The notes beneath the pieces are model-generated. The model did no database searches. It was not told where the DNA came from and saw only the letters and a list, made by a program, of their open reading frames with translations. Of a DNA stretch of 64,000 nt, positions 40,158 through 51,509 are shown in pieces. A program made the translations under genes and the position numbers. Each line of letters opens with the position of its first letter. The stretch's first letter is position 1. The DNA is from Tetrahymena thermophila SB210 (taxonomy: Eukaryota; Ciliophora; Oligohymenophorea; Hymenostomatida; Tetrahymenidae): positions 5,205 to 69,204 of the forward strand of contig NW_002476439.1 in the NCBI RefSeq assembly GCF_000189635.1. The letters run 5' to 3'.

Positions 40158-42066
40158 TCAATAGACGTTGCCTTCGAATTCGGTCTTGAACCAGTTGATA
40201 CATTCTTCCTTGGAGATCATTTGGTTGTTACCTAATAATTTAATTAATTGATTAGTTAATTATATCAAAAAAAGGTTAAAGTAAGTATAAAAATTCCAAT
40301 CTAATTTATTTCTATGCAAGCATCGTTCTTATTTCTGCTACCAAATTTCTCTAACAGCTTACAAAACAGTTTATCCATCTAACTATCTCTTTATTTAACA
40401 CATTAATTTATTCCTTAAGTATTCTCGTAACCCAAATAGTTAAGGCAATATAAATTCAATCATTCTTTTTATTTTTCAAAGGTTTAAATCTAATTTCGTT
40501 TTAAGTCAGCCTCATAACAAACAAACAAACCAACCAACCAAAAAACAATAAATTTACCATTGATTGATTTGTTGGTTTTTAAATCCGAAAAGAACCACTT
40601 ATTAATTTTATTAATTATTTTGTTTGATTCACTAAATTAATGAAAATTGCTATATTGAATGGATAGTTTCATTTTTCATATTAGCATTATTTTAAATTGT
40701 TTTGACTGCATAATAGTAGAGTTAGTAATTTCCATTTCACTTCAAGAAAAGTCCTTATTTCTTAACACAAAAGTGCTAGAAAACGCAAACAAAGATTTTA
40801 ATTACAAGTTGAGCTTAATTTTAAGACTTTCTATTGGTTTTTTAGCTAATTTTATCATCTAAACTTTATGCATATCCTTCAAATAAACAACTTTTTTTTG
40901 TCCTTTAATTTAATAATTGCTATGAGATTTATTGACTTTATTAGATTAACTATTCGTATTATTCTTTGAGCTTTTATTTATTTATTTATTTATTTATTTA
41001 TTATCTTTAATCTTAGCAGTTTATTTATTTATTAATAGATAGATAGATAGTTTGAAGGAAAGCTGATTGGCGTGCATGTGAAGTAAATAAGATTGAAGTA
41101 TTTAAACTTATTCAATTTAAAAAGTAATTGATCTCTTACCGACTCTAGAGGTAGCTCTTCTTCTTCTAGCAACTCTTGTACCGGGTCTTTCAAGGACGAC
41201 GTAGAAGTCCATACCGAAAATACCACTATTATTAATTAAAAGGAAAGATTATTTTAATGTTTAATAGGAAAATTTCATTTTTAAATTGCAGCATCTTCAA
41301 GGCTTTAAGTGAAAATCATATTGATTTTATTATGAATTTTTAATTAAAGACTGCATTTTTAATCTTTAAAAACTCGCTGTATATTTGATGCTTCTTTTTT
41401 ATATTGCTTTTTTTTGTTTTAGGGCATTTTTGTCTTGATTTATTTTTGTGAGCTTTGCAGATGCTACGAATTTAAAAGATTGTTTTTTTGAGTTTGTGTT
41501 AATAGCTTACGTAGAGGGGTCATATTTCATACCGAGATCGATGTGTTCTTAGATACCGAAACCGAAGTTACCTGTTTTAAAAATAAATATTAATTAAGCC
41601 GTTGAAATTATTGAGATTGAAATAAATAAAAAGAGCTTTCTTAAGGAATCTTGCTTTAAGCAAAATGCTTTGAATCAATGAATAATTGATTATTAGCTGC
41701 AGGAGAACAAAGAAGAAAGAAGCTGAAAAAAAGCATTTATCAGAAAAAAAACAAGATTAACAAATTACCAGTGTTGGAGAAGTTCTTCTTTCTAAGTTCC
41801 ATTTCCTTAACCTTTAAACCTCTGGTAAGGATATCTCTGGCCTTATCACCTCTGATGGTAACGTGAACAGCCATCTTTTCGTTTCTCTTGATACCGAAGG
41901 ATCTGATGGTGTATCTAGCTCTGGAGAAGACGGGTTCTTGTCCGGATAAATCCTTCAAGACCTTAGCAGCCTTGGTAAGCTTATCACCAGATTCACCAAC
42001 GCAACAGTTGATAACCAACTTGGCGATCTTGACTTCTCTCATCTTATTTTCCTTTTTGTCGGTCAT
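40158..42066 (-). CDS. RPL11: 60S ribosomal protein uL5 (RPL11)
   Basis: Four exons: 42066-41769, 41571-41511, 41225-41140, 40231-40158, spliced in phase to 172 aa. The protein reads [20 protein letters not shown], then the eukaryotic RPL11 landmarks [74 protein letters not shown] and a C-terminal SKEECINWF. It binds 5S rRNA in the central protuberance of the large subunit. Codon choice is strongly biased (CTC, ATC, GGT, AAG), as expected for a highly expressed gene. The last intron (40232-41139, 908 nt) is much longer than the others. No snoRNA box was seen in it. Confidence 0.95.
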
Positions 42067-44719
42067 TTCTGCTAATACTTGTATTAAATTATCTTTTTTT
42101 TCTTTTTGTATTTAATTTTGCTTTCTTTTTAATTTTATATTTTTTTCCCTCTTACCCACTTTTAATAGTCAATATCAATTAAATGTATTATTGAGCAAAT
42201 GTCCAATGTTAAAATAAATAAATATAAGTGTCTGTCTTTAATTCTGATTCCTTTCTCTTTATATTTTGCATGTATTTTCACAAGCCATTCAGCAACCAAG
42301 CAAGCCAGCCAGCCAGTCACTCAGCCTTGCAGCAACACACTCACTCAATCACTCGCTCTTTCACTAACTCACTCACTCACTCACTCGCTCACTAACTTTT
42401 TATTGGCATACTAATATATAACAAATTTCATTCATTTTGTATTCTCCTTCATTTATCAAATAAATATTCATTCTAATATTTCTATCTATCATCTTAATAC
42501 ATTCATTATTATTTGCATTCTCTCCATGTTATTTATTCATTTGTTAAGTAAATTTTTTAACAATACAAGCTTTTATCCCCTAATTTTTTTGTATCTTTTT
42601 ACTTTTTATATTCCTTTTTTATTTCATTTCATTATGCTGACTAACTAACAAACTAAGTATAAACGAATTACTTTATTTCCTAATATTCCATTTATCTCTT
42701 TGATGTCCTTTCATTCATTTAATCTTATTTCAAAAATGGTATTTACTTTTTTATTTATCAACCTACTTATTCGTTATATCCATTTCTTTTTAAGTTCCAT
42801 CTAAGAGGATATTTTTATCATTTTATTTTTTTTAATTTTTATTATTATTTTAAACTCATAAAAAACATAATTAATTTTATTTTAATTTCAAAAAAAAAAT
42901 AATTTAAAAAATAAATTTATTTTAATTTTATTATTTTAATTATTTGAATTTTATTCAAAATAAATATTTTCTTAAAAATATTTGATCATGATAAATAATG
43001 AATATTTAATAAAATTTTATCTCTGCTGCTTTTATGGACTGTTTTACCATTAATAGTTTAGAAAAATAAATATAAAAATATCTTAATTCTATCAATAATA
43101 AATAAATCAATCTTTTTATATTTTTGTTTGCTTAATAAATTGAAAAAGAATATTTTAATTTATAAAAAGAAATAAATTATTATTTAAAATTAAATAAATT
43201 TAAAATATTAAAATTATCTTTTTTAATAATATTAATAAAGCTCTTTTGACTCTTTAGAAGTACTAACTAATTTGATGCCTAGTTATCTTTTTAATTAAAA
43301 TCTAAAAGTAATTTTTAAAATCTTATTTTTCACTAAATTATTTAATAATAATTATAATAAAATATTTTATAATTTTTTTAATTATAAAAATTAAATCTAA
43401 TAACAATAAATTGAAATAATAAACAGTTTATTTTTACTATAAAAATAACTATTTCTTTACCATACATTATATTTATTATTCATGAGAATAAACAAAAATT
43501 TAATATAGAGTGAATATTTTATACTAGTCATTTAAATTATTTGCAAAAATTAATAATATTTGAAGAGAATTAAAAAATAGAAAGTGTAAAATTAGCTTAA
43601 AATCATAAAAATTAAATGACATGTCACCATCTGTATATTTTAATTACAGGATTAGCTATATAAAAAATATTCCAAAAAAATTCTTTAAAAACAAAATAAT
43701 TAAATTTTACTATTATTTATAATATTTAATAAGAATATATTTTTACATTTTCTGAAGTGATTATTCTGATTTTTGTTAAAGAGGTATGATAGATGAGAAA
43801 AAAATAGGTAATTAAATAGTTTTATTCTATTTGAGAATATTTGAGAAGTATTATAAGTATTTATTTATTTGATTGATTGATGTTAAATTAAATTAATTAG
43901 ACGAATATACATAGATTTTGAAGATGAAAAAAATAAAGTTAAAACGATATAATAAATAATTCAAATAATTAGATTTATATAAGAAAAAATAGTATTAATT
44001 TATTTGTTTAACTAATTAATGAATGTGGATAATTAATTAAAAAAAATGATTCTTTCGTTAGATTTAAATAGATAGTTTTTTGTTTGTTTGTTTAGTTATA
44101 ATTAATTAAATAGTTAATTATTTAGTTGGTTTATTTATTTATTTATTGATATAATGTTAAATATCATAATAATTATCTAATGAGGAAAATTTATTATAAT
44201 TTGCTTGCTTGTTATTAATTAATTATTACAATACTTAATTCAAACTAGACCTAAGAATAAAAGCTTTGTTAAACACAAGCTTGTTTAATGACAGTCTAAT
44301 TTTATATATTTGCTTTTAATGATATGAGTTTGTTTGTTTTTTTGTTTATGAATGTAATTAGCTGCTAGCTATTCAATTATATAAATGAAGTGTGGATGTT
44401 TTATTAATTATAAATAGTTTTTAATTTTATATTCTTGAATAACCAACAACTTAATTATTTATTTATTAATTTATGGGTTATTTTAATATAATTTTAAGAT
44501 TAGCTGCTAGTTTTTAAATAATTTATTTTATTTTATTATCGTTATTATTTATTTATTTATTTATTATATTTTATTAGTTTATTTATTTATTTAATTATCT
44601 ACGTTTCATTCATTTTTATTACTGTGTTTGAAATGTGTTTTTTTATCCTTTTTTTTACTTTTAAGAAATAGATGGATTTTTAATTGATTTATTAGAATTT
44701 TAAATTAAGGCATAGGAGA
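42067..44719. other. A+T-rich intergenic region
   Basis: Promoter side of RPL11 and then non-coding sequence with TTTA, TTTG and GATT short-period runs, especially 43.86-44.60 kb. No gene recognised in either strand. Confidence 0.5.
42284..42396. repeat. AGCC/TCAC simple repeat
   Basis: A run of AGCC-type then TCAC-type tetranucleotides (ccagccagccagtcactc, then actcactcactcactcac). It is unusually G+C-rich for this DNA. Confidence 0.8.
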
Positions 44720-45300
44720 AATTTGAGTCTCTTATTTGCAGATGTTTCAAGATTTTATTTATTTAAGCTTTGCTGATCAAAATTCAGCTAAACGCAGTGA
44801 GCTCGGAGAAATTTAGCTTGAGAGTGTCTTTCTTGATTGCTAAGTTCTTTTGGTTATTCATTCATCTTTTCTTTTATTTGGTTTACTGTTTGATCATTCA
44901 TTCATTGACTTAAATTGTATTAATTTATAAGCTTTCATCTTAATACTGTGTGAGTAGCTATTGTTAATTATTTATGATTATATGATGTAAGGGTGACAAA
45001 GCTGTGGAATTGATCATATTTTATCTCTATCTTTTAAAGCTTGAAGCTAGTGATGATGAAGAGGAAGTAGATGAAGTTGATGATATTGAAGAAGTTGATG
45101 AAGTTGAAGAGGATTATATATCTCTTTCTTTGAACTAGCACAGCTAATCATTTAAATTAAAAAGAGATAAAGATATTTTTTATTTTTAAGGGGAAATTTA
45201 ATTTATAAAAATAAATGTTAAATTTGAATATCAATACGATTAAACTGAATTGATCTTTCCTTTGTTTGTTTAAGGGGTTTACATCAAAGTATTTAAATGA
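44720..45300. other. GC-richer islands, likely exons of unresolved gene
   Basis: Two islands look coding. At 44,734-44,840 the plus frame after a TTTGCAG acceptor reads MFQDFIYLSFADQNSAKRSE. At 45,040-45,160 the plus frame is a Glu/Asp/Val acidic tract (SDDEEEVDEVDDIEEVDEVE), while the minus strand reads Ser/Thr-rich. I cannot tell which strand is used or how the pieces join. No family recognised. Confidence 0.25.
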
Positions 45301-45338
45301 AATTAGAGCAAAGTTAGAGTAAATTTATTACATCTCGG

Positions 45339-47865
45339 ATGCAAGAAGTCAGCTTATTTTGTTGTACACTAATTCTTCTATTGAATTTTCCAATCTTTGC
45401 CTATGGTAGTAAATCTTCTTATGCATCGTCCTCTGAATCCTTTTAAAGAAATAAATAAATAAATATAAATTTCTAAGCTATCTTAAAATCATTCATTAAT
45501 TTAGTAAAATCTTCTAAATACAACGAAGTAAAGTAAGTTGGTAGACACAAAATTTTCAAGTGGAATTTTAAATTAAGCAAAAATTGTTTGCTTTCTTGTT
45601 CAGTTGAGAAATTTCTTAAGGAATTTCAAAAAATTTTAATAAAAAAATAGTAAAAATTAAATTCTATTTTTTATAATTTTGCTTTTGGCGAGAATATGTT
45701 AATTTTTTTGATTATTTCTCCTTCTGCAATTTTTTATTTTTAAGATTTTTCTATTTCTAAAAGAATTCTTTTACAAATAGAAATCATTTCATTTGATAAT
45801 AATATGATTATAAGTTTAAATAATTATGTATCAAGATAGATTTTTCATTGAAGCTTGTTTAGGCTTTAGAAAAAGTTTTTATCAATTTGAATTTTAAATT
45901 AATACTGCCTGGCTGTAAGCTAAATAATAGACTTTTGATATTTAATTAGATATGATAGAATGGTTTTTTGATTTGCTATGAGATCATTTTGGATTAAAAT
46001 TAAGACAATGGTTGATACTATTTATTAAAAACACTCTAAATATCTTATTTGTTAAAACAAATCATTATTCCATCTATCAATCTCATTAAATTTTAGTATT
46101 CTTTTCTCTTTGTTTAATTTTGGTTTTTTATATTTGTTATTTAAGGAGATTTTTAGCCTCTTTTTTTAAATAATATTCAGGTTATTATTTGAATTTAATT
46201 CAAAGGTTTCTCATTAATCATTATAGCTTTATCATGCTCTTTCCAATTTTGGAAGAGACTCGTTGACTAAATTATTTTTTTTGTATATTATTTCTTTTTT
46301 ATTTTTAAATTCCCATTTTTTATCATAATCTTCTTTATTAAATAAATCTTTATTTATTCATTCATTCATTCATACTTCTATTTGCCTTTTTATTAATATG
46401 GCTTTGTATTCAAAGGTCAGTTTAGGCTATGCTCGTTTATGCTTGCTTGCTCGATTGTGGTTGTTGTTCTTCTTAAAAAATATTATTGGTTGATTAGCTT
46501 TTATGCTTAGAGTTGTTTTTAAATTTTTATAGAACTAATTTGAAGATTTTTAAAAGATTTGTCTTAGGGTTTTATGGTAGTTTGAAAAATTAAAATAATT
46601 CGAATGAATGAATGAATTTTGAAAGGATAATTGGTTGGCTGGCTGGCTAGATTGTAATTTAGATTTGGATATTAATTTAAATTTTTAGTACTATTTATTG
46701 GTTTTCAAGTGGTATATTTGATTAAAAGATTTGTGTATAAATATTGAACAAGATTTAAATTTTTGATTCGTATCTTTGATAAAATTAGATAAATAAATAT
46801 ATTGATTGATTGTTACCTTTATTTAGGTTAAATTACTAATCTAATTTTAAGAGTTTAAAGTTGAAACACCTATAAAAGTTGCCTTAAAGTTGTCACTTTT
46901 AATTTGTTTTGTTTTTTCGTATTAAAGATTTGCTTCGTTGTAGCTTTTGGCGTTTCCTTCTGCATAGAGAAAGATAAAATGAGAGCATCGCGAGTAATGG
47001 ACTAATTGAATTTACAATTTATGTTTAGATTTGAATTCAACTGATTAGTTTATTTTACTTTCTTCAATTATTTGATTGTGGATTGAGGACTAAAGTGATT
47101 GTGAGATGTTGTGCATCCATAATTTAAATACTATTTTTTCTTCTTGGTCTTTTTGCTCTGTCTCGATGACTAAATCGAGCATTTTATTTTTATTTTGAGT
47201 AGGACATTCCCTAATTTTTTAGTTAAAATGTTATTAATTGATGAAATAACTGAATAAATATTTTTTGGAATTTTTGTGAATTGATTAAACTAACAATTTA
47301 TCTATATATATATCTATCTATCTTTCAATATCAAATTAGTTCGTTTTAATATCCAAAAATTAACAGTAGCTTCTGACTAAGATGAATCAAAATATCTTTT
47401 TTACTTAACCGATACAGTTTCAACTAAGATTTGGTTATAGCTTTAGCTTAATTTTACTGATAAATTAACTTTCAAGTTGGATGAGAAAGATACTTACTAT
47501 CAATCAAGAGGGGAAAAAGTGAGTTATTGATCAAATTAAGATATTGATTAATAGATATATAAATAGATTAATAGATAGATAGATAGAAATAGGCGCAGTT
47601 TATTTATTTATTTTTTGCTTCTTTCTGAGTTTCTTTCTTTCTTTGTTTGTTTGATTGATTGATTGATTGATTCTTTGATTTTTTGCTTGTAACAAAGATA
47701 AGATTTAATGAGTATTTTGCTTACTAGGTTGGATTGAATGAGTCCAATTTGTATATTTCTTTGACAAATGGTTCTTCGAATTCTGTGACAATCATGATGT
47801 TGATTACTTGGGTGTTTATTGGTTTAAATTGTTCATTTTCTTCTTGCTTTTCGATTGCATTTTGA
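45339..47865 (+). CDS. Rival plus-strand model: small secreted/GPI-type protein
   Basis: Four candidate exons, 45339-45405, 46928-46993, 47367-47518 and 47728-47865, splice in phase at GT..AG borders to 140 aa. The first codes a signal peptide (MQEVSLFCCTLILLLNFPIF). The third is LTDTVSTKIWLQLQLNFTDK-like. The last ends with NGSSNSVT and a hydrophobic tail, as in GPI-anchored surface proteins. Against it, the last exon is rich in TTG, TCG and GTG codons, which is typical of an antisense reading, and it overlaps the minus-strand model at 47420-48863. At most one of the two is right for 47.4-47.9 kb. Confidence 0.25.
46370..47182 (-). CDS. Minus-strand ORF of unknown function, about 270 codons
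   Basis: ATG at 47182 (MLDLVIETEQKDQEEK) to TGA at 46370-46372 is open for 271 codons with TAA/TAG as Gln. The first 115 residues use typical codons (VHYSRCSHFIFLYAEGNAKS). The rest is A+T-rich, and a GTAACA donor near 46.8 kb may end the real exon. It overlaps exon 2 of the rival plus-strand model. No family recognised. Confidence 0.3.
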
Positions 47866-48863
47866 TTCATAGATTAAACAGAACAGTAATCTAATCCAGC
47901 ATAAATATCTTCCTATTCATTACTTTTATCTTGTAAACTGTCAGTTCCCTATATAATATAAAACAACTGCTTAAACTACTTCGATAGAAGAAGCGAATTA
48001 TTTAGCATCTTGCATTTGTTTGTTGCTGCTTTCATTTTATTTTTGTCTTTGTTTTTTGTTTTATAAGAAGACTAAATAATAAATTAGTTAGTTACTTGTA
48101 AATCTACGTAGGGACGCAGTTCATAAACAGGTTTTTTTTTCCTGTTTGACTAAGCGTCATCCGAATAAGGATCGAAGGTTTCGCTGTGGCATTTCTCCTA
48201 GAGCGAGTAAATGTCTTGGAATTGCTTCTGCTGTTCTACTGCAAGCTGTTTGTTGTATGAAATAAAGTTAGAGTTAGAAGGATATTTTATAAATTGTGTG
48301 TTGTATAGTAAAGGGGAATATTTACTATAATATTAAGGACGAGTGAAAAAAAAAGATACCGCGAAGCAGTAACATAAATAATTAAATTAAATTCTTAATC
48401 AATTAATCAATGAAAGGACAAGTTAGCAAATTATTAAAATGCAAATAAATAGAAATCTAGAGAAAAAAATGAAAACAAGAAAATTCATATGTAAACATCA
48501 GTTTTTGTTTATATTTATGCTCTATCAATCAATCAATCAATTAAGGAGAAAGATAAATCAGCAATTCTTTTATTTAAGATTTCTATTTGCTTTGATAATT
48601 TAAGAATTGATTGATTGATTGATTAATTCTTTGCCTATCTATCCTGAATAAGATAAAAACAAAAGAATAACAAGAAAGCAAATAAATTTTTTAATTAGAT
48701 TTTGTTAATTTCTTTGTTTGTTTGTTTTTTTGTTAGTTTGTTTGATTGTTTGTTTTATGAGAGCAAAAAATTTAAATTGTTAAAAAAGCAAATTGATAAA
48801 TTGAATTACCTTTAAATACTCTTCTTGGTTTGTGCTGTGAAGTGCTCCACTTCTCTTGCGCAT
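47420..48863 (-). CDS. Hypothetical spliced protein, 166 aa
   Basis: Exons 48863-48810 (MRKRSGALHSTNQEEYLK), 48245-48096 (LAVEQQKQFQDIYSLQEKCH onward), 47948-47725 (GTDSLQDKSNEQEDIYAGLD onward, then VINIMIVTEFEEPFVKEIYK) and 47492-47420. All join in phase through GTAATT, GTAACT and GTAAGC donors. Codon choice in exon 3 is what these genes normally show. The end after the last junction is the least certain part, since an acceptor 4 nt upstream would give a shorter tail. No domain recognised. It competes with the plus-strand model over 47.4-47.9 kb; I favour this strand there. Confidence 0.45.
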
Positions 48864-48879
48864 TTTGAATAAATAAATA

Positions 48880-50326
48880 AATGAAAAAGCTAACTTTATT
48901 TGTTTGTTTATTTATTTATTTGTATTTTATTTTAATATTTATTGATTTATTTTGTTTTCTCTTTGTTTTCACTATTCAAATATTTTTATTTTATAGATCC
49001 TTTGTTGATTCAATCAATTATTTATGAGTTTTATTTCTTGTTGCTAGCTAACAATCAATCTGCTGAATTTTTCAAAAACTAATCCCCTTAACTCTTTTTT
49101 ATTAAATTACTTTTTTTATATAATTTACAGAAAATTTCTTCTTTTATTTGGTATAATTATATTATTACTTTTTCAATATCCAAACAAATAAATAAATACA
49201 TACATTAATCAATCAATCAAATTCATAAATCCTCCTTTTCTTTTCAATGAAAAAAGCTATTTATTAAAATATCAATTAACCCAAACAAGCATAACCCAAG
49301 CCAAGTAAAAATCATACAAAAATTAAACCAAAATCAAAGCAAGCAAAAAAACACACAAAGACATTCATTTATTCATTCATTGATTCAAAGTCAAAGCAAA
49401 AATTTAACAAAATCAAACAAAAATCAAATTAAATAAAAAATACATCAAAGAAAATTGGAATTAATTGAAATCATTTATTTTGAGAATTTCAAAAGCAATT
49501 ATTGATTTATCAATTTATTTATTTATTTATGATTAGAAACAAATATATAAAATTTTCAATCAAATTCAAATACAGAAATTAGATATAAATCTTTGTTTAT
49601 GGATCGAGGATGGATCACAAACAAACAAACAAATAGTTAATTAATTAATTAATTAAATTTCCATAAATATTAATTTTGAAATTTATCCTGTTTGGTAATT
49701 AATTTGAAGATAGATAGACTGCATGCAGAATAAGAATATAGATTTTTTATCTATTAATTAATTTGTTTTTGTTTCATAAAATCCATATTTAAATTAATTT
49801 ATTTTTAATGCTAAAAGAAAATAATCTAATAAATTACATCAATCAATCTATCTATCGATGATATTAGGAAATATATGAGAAGAAGTTCTAAATATTTCTT
49901 ATGAATAATCTAAACCATTAGAAAAATAGCTTTCCTGCTCACAAACTAATTATATTATATTTTTTTTGTTTTTAGCTAGTTAATTAATTAATTAATTAAT
50001 TTAGGGAGCTTTCATTTTGGTTTGATTTGCTTGATTGCTTGCATATTTGCATACATAGATATATTCTCTATATTAATTATATATAATATAAACTAATTTC
50101 ATTTGATTATTCCTATAAATACTTATTTTAAAACATTTGTTTTATACTTACTTAGCCATAGCTAAATTGCATATTTCAAGCTAGTCAAATTATTATATTA
50201 ATAAGCAAATCACACACTAGAAAAGCTAAATTAACATGAAAATGAATAAAAAAGACATAAAACGCCTTTCTATATCAATAAGACTAGCTTAAAATAGATT
50301 AAGTTTTGTTCATGATGATTGCTTGA
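48880..50326. other. A+T-rich region with short-period repeats
   Basis: TTTA, ATCA, AAAC and TTAA short runs, for example at 48.90, 49.20, 49.51, 49.62 and 49.98 kb. No gene seen. Confidence 0.5.
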
Positions 50327-50971
50327 TATGGATGTAAACAGAATAATGATTATTTGCTTGATAAGAATGAGCGTCATTAATTTGGTTGTGAGTTTTATAC
50401 TGAATACAATTTCTAATAAAATTATAAAAGATAATCCCTTGAATATAAAAGAATTGTTCAGCATATAGGTGATGTAACAAAAAGTAAAGGATTTAACAAG
50501 GTATTTGAACATCAATAATAAAAGATTAAATATAGAATTTATTAGAACTAATTTTTGCTCAAATTTGTGATCTCATTTGTATTCATAGTCTGTATGAAAC
50601 AAAAACTGGTTCATTCATTTACATTAAGTCTATTATTCTTTAATTTGCTATGTAAAAGAATTTACACGGAATCGATGGACCTAACTAAATTTACTTCTCA
50701 CATGTAAATCAAGATTTAATTAAATCCTTAATTTTATCAATAGCACAAACAAACAAAGAATCACAAAGAAAACTTTACACAAACATGCAAAATAGGCAAG
50801 AAACATAAACAAAAAATAAATAAATAAAAAATAGATTTCTTTGCTTGCTTAACTAGGATATTTGAATTAGAAATGTATTTATTTATTTATTAGGAATTGC
50901 GTTCGGAATATATTCGCTTAATTAATGAATTGATAGAAAATATTTAGTATTATTTTCTAGAAATTAGTTGA
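50327..50971 (+). other. Open frame of 214 codons, possible exon
   Basis: Between TGA at 50324-50326 and TGA at 50969-50971 the plus strand is open. Its first 80 codons look coding (NDYLLDKNERHQFGCEFYTE, then IVQHIGDVTKSKGFNKVF). The remainder is A+T-rich. A plausible acceptor (gtaaacag) precedes it, but no start exon was found, so the gene, if real, is incomplete here. Confidence 0.3.
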
Positions 50972-51111
50972 TAAAGAAATTGATATTAAGTATTTAAATT
51001 ATGATATTTAAAATTACACATTTATTTTACAAAATCAAAATAAACTATCAAAAAATCTTAAATCCAAAATAAATATTGCGCATTATACTCAATTTCGTCA
51101 CTTTGATCTTT

Positions 51112-51509
51112 TCAATTAAAAAGTAAAGCTAGTTTTCTTTTTATTTTTTTCACCTCGAAAAGGTCAAGCAAGCAATCGATTACACCACCATTCAACTTGA
51201 CAGACAAAATTCTCTTCGCCAATTCAATTTAAATAAAACTTTCTTATTTACAAATTTATCGATTTGTCTGGCTAATAAAATGCTAAATTGACTCTTTTCT
51301 TCCTTTTCAATTTGTTTTGTGCAATGTAAAATTAACTCTCTCGAAGCGGCAAGATAAACAAATTATGTTGAAAATTAATTGAAAAAATCTATTTAATTTG
51401 GAGAGACTGCTGTTGAATTCTGTTTAAAGCGATTTTAAAAAAAAATTGAAGTGAAGCTTTGGCCTAAAGTAGAATAATTTCGAGGAGAATAGAAGAAAAT
51501 TGCTTTCAT
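51112..51509 (-). CDS. Small hypothetical protein, 119 aa, two exons
   Basis: Exon 1 is 51509-51252 and exon 2 is 51213-51112, with the intron GTAAAT..GAAG in phase 0. The N terminus (MKAIFFYSPRNYSTLGQSFT) is Ser/Arg/Phe-rich with few acidic residues, like a mitochondrial presequence. Then come helical segments SRELILHCTKQIEKEEKSQF and SILLARQIDKF, and exon 2 carries LNGGVIDCLLDLFE. No family recognised. The 3' end is uncertain, because a GTGAAA donor in exon 2 could splice directly onto a TGA. Confidence 0.45.

Noticed and set aside
40501-40545. AACCAACC-containing tract as a chromosome breakage or telomere-like site
   Set aside because: It is part of an (AAAC/AACC)n simple run and does not match the 15-bp Tetrahymena breakage sequence or G4T2 telomere repeats.
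41888-42414. Two short plus-strand ORFs over the start of RPL11 and the TCAC repeat
   Set aside because: One is the antisense of RPL11 exon 1. The other is a translation of the simple repeat.
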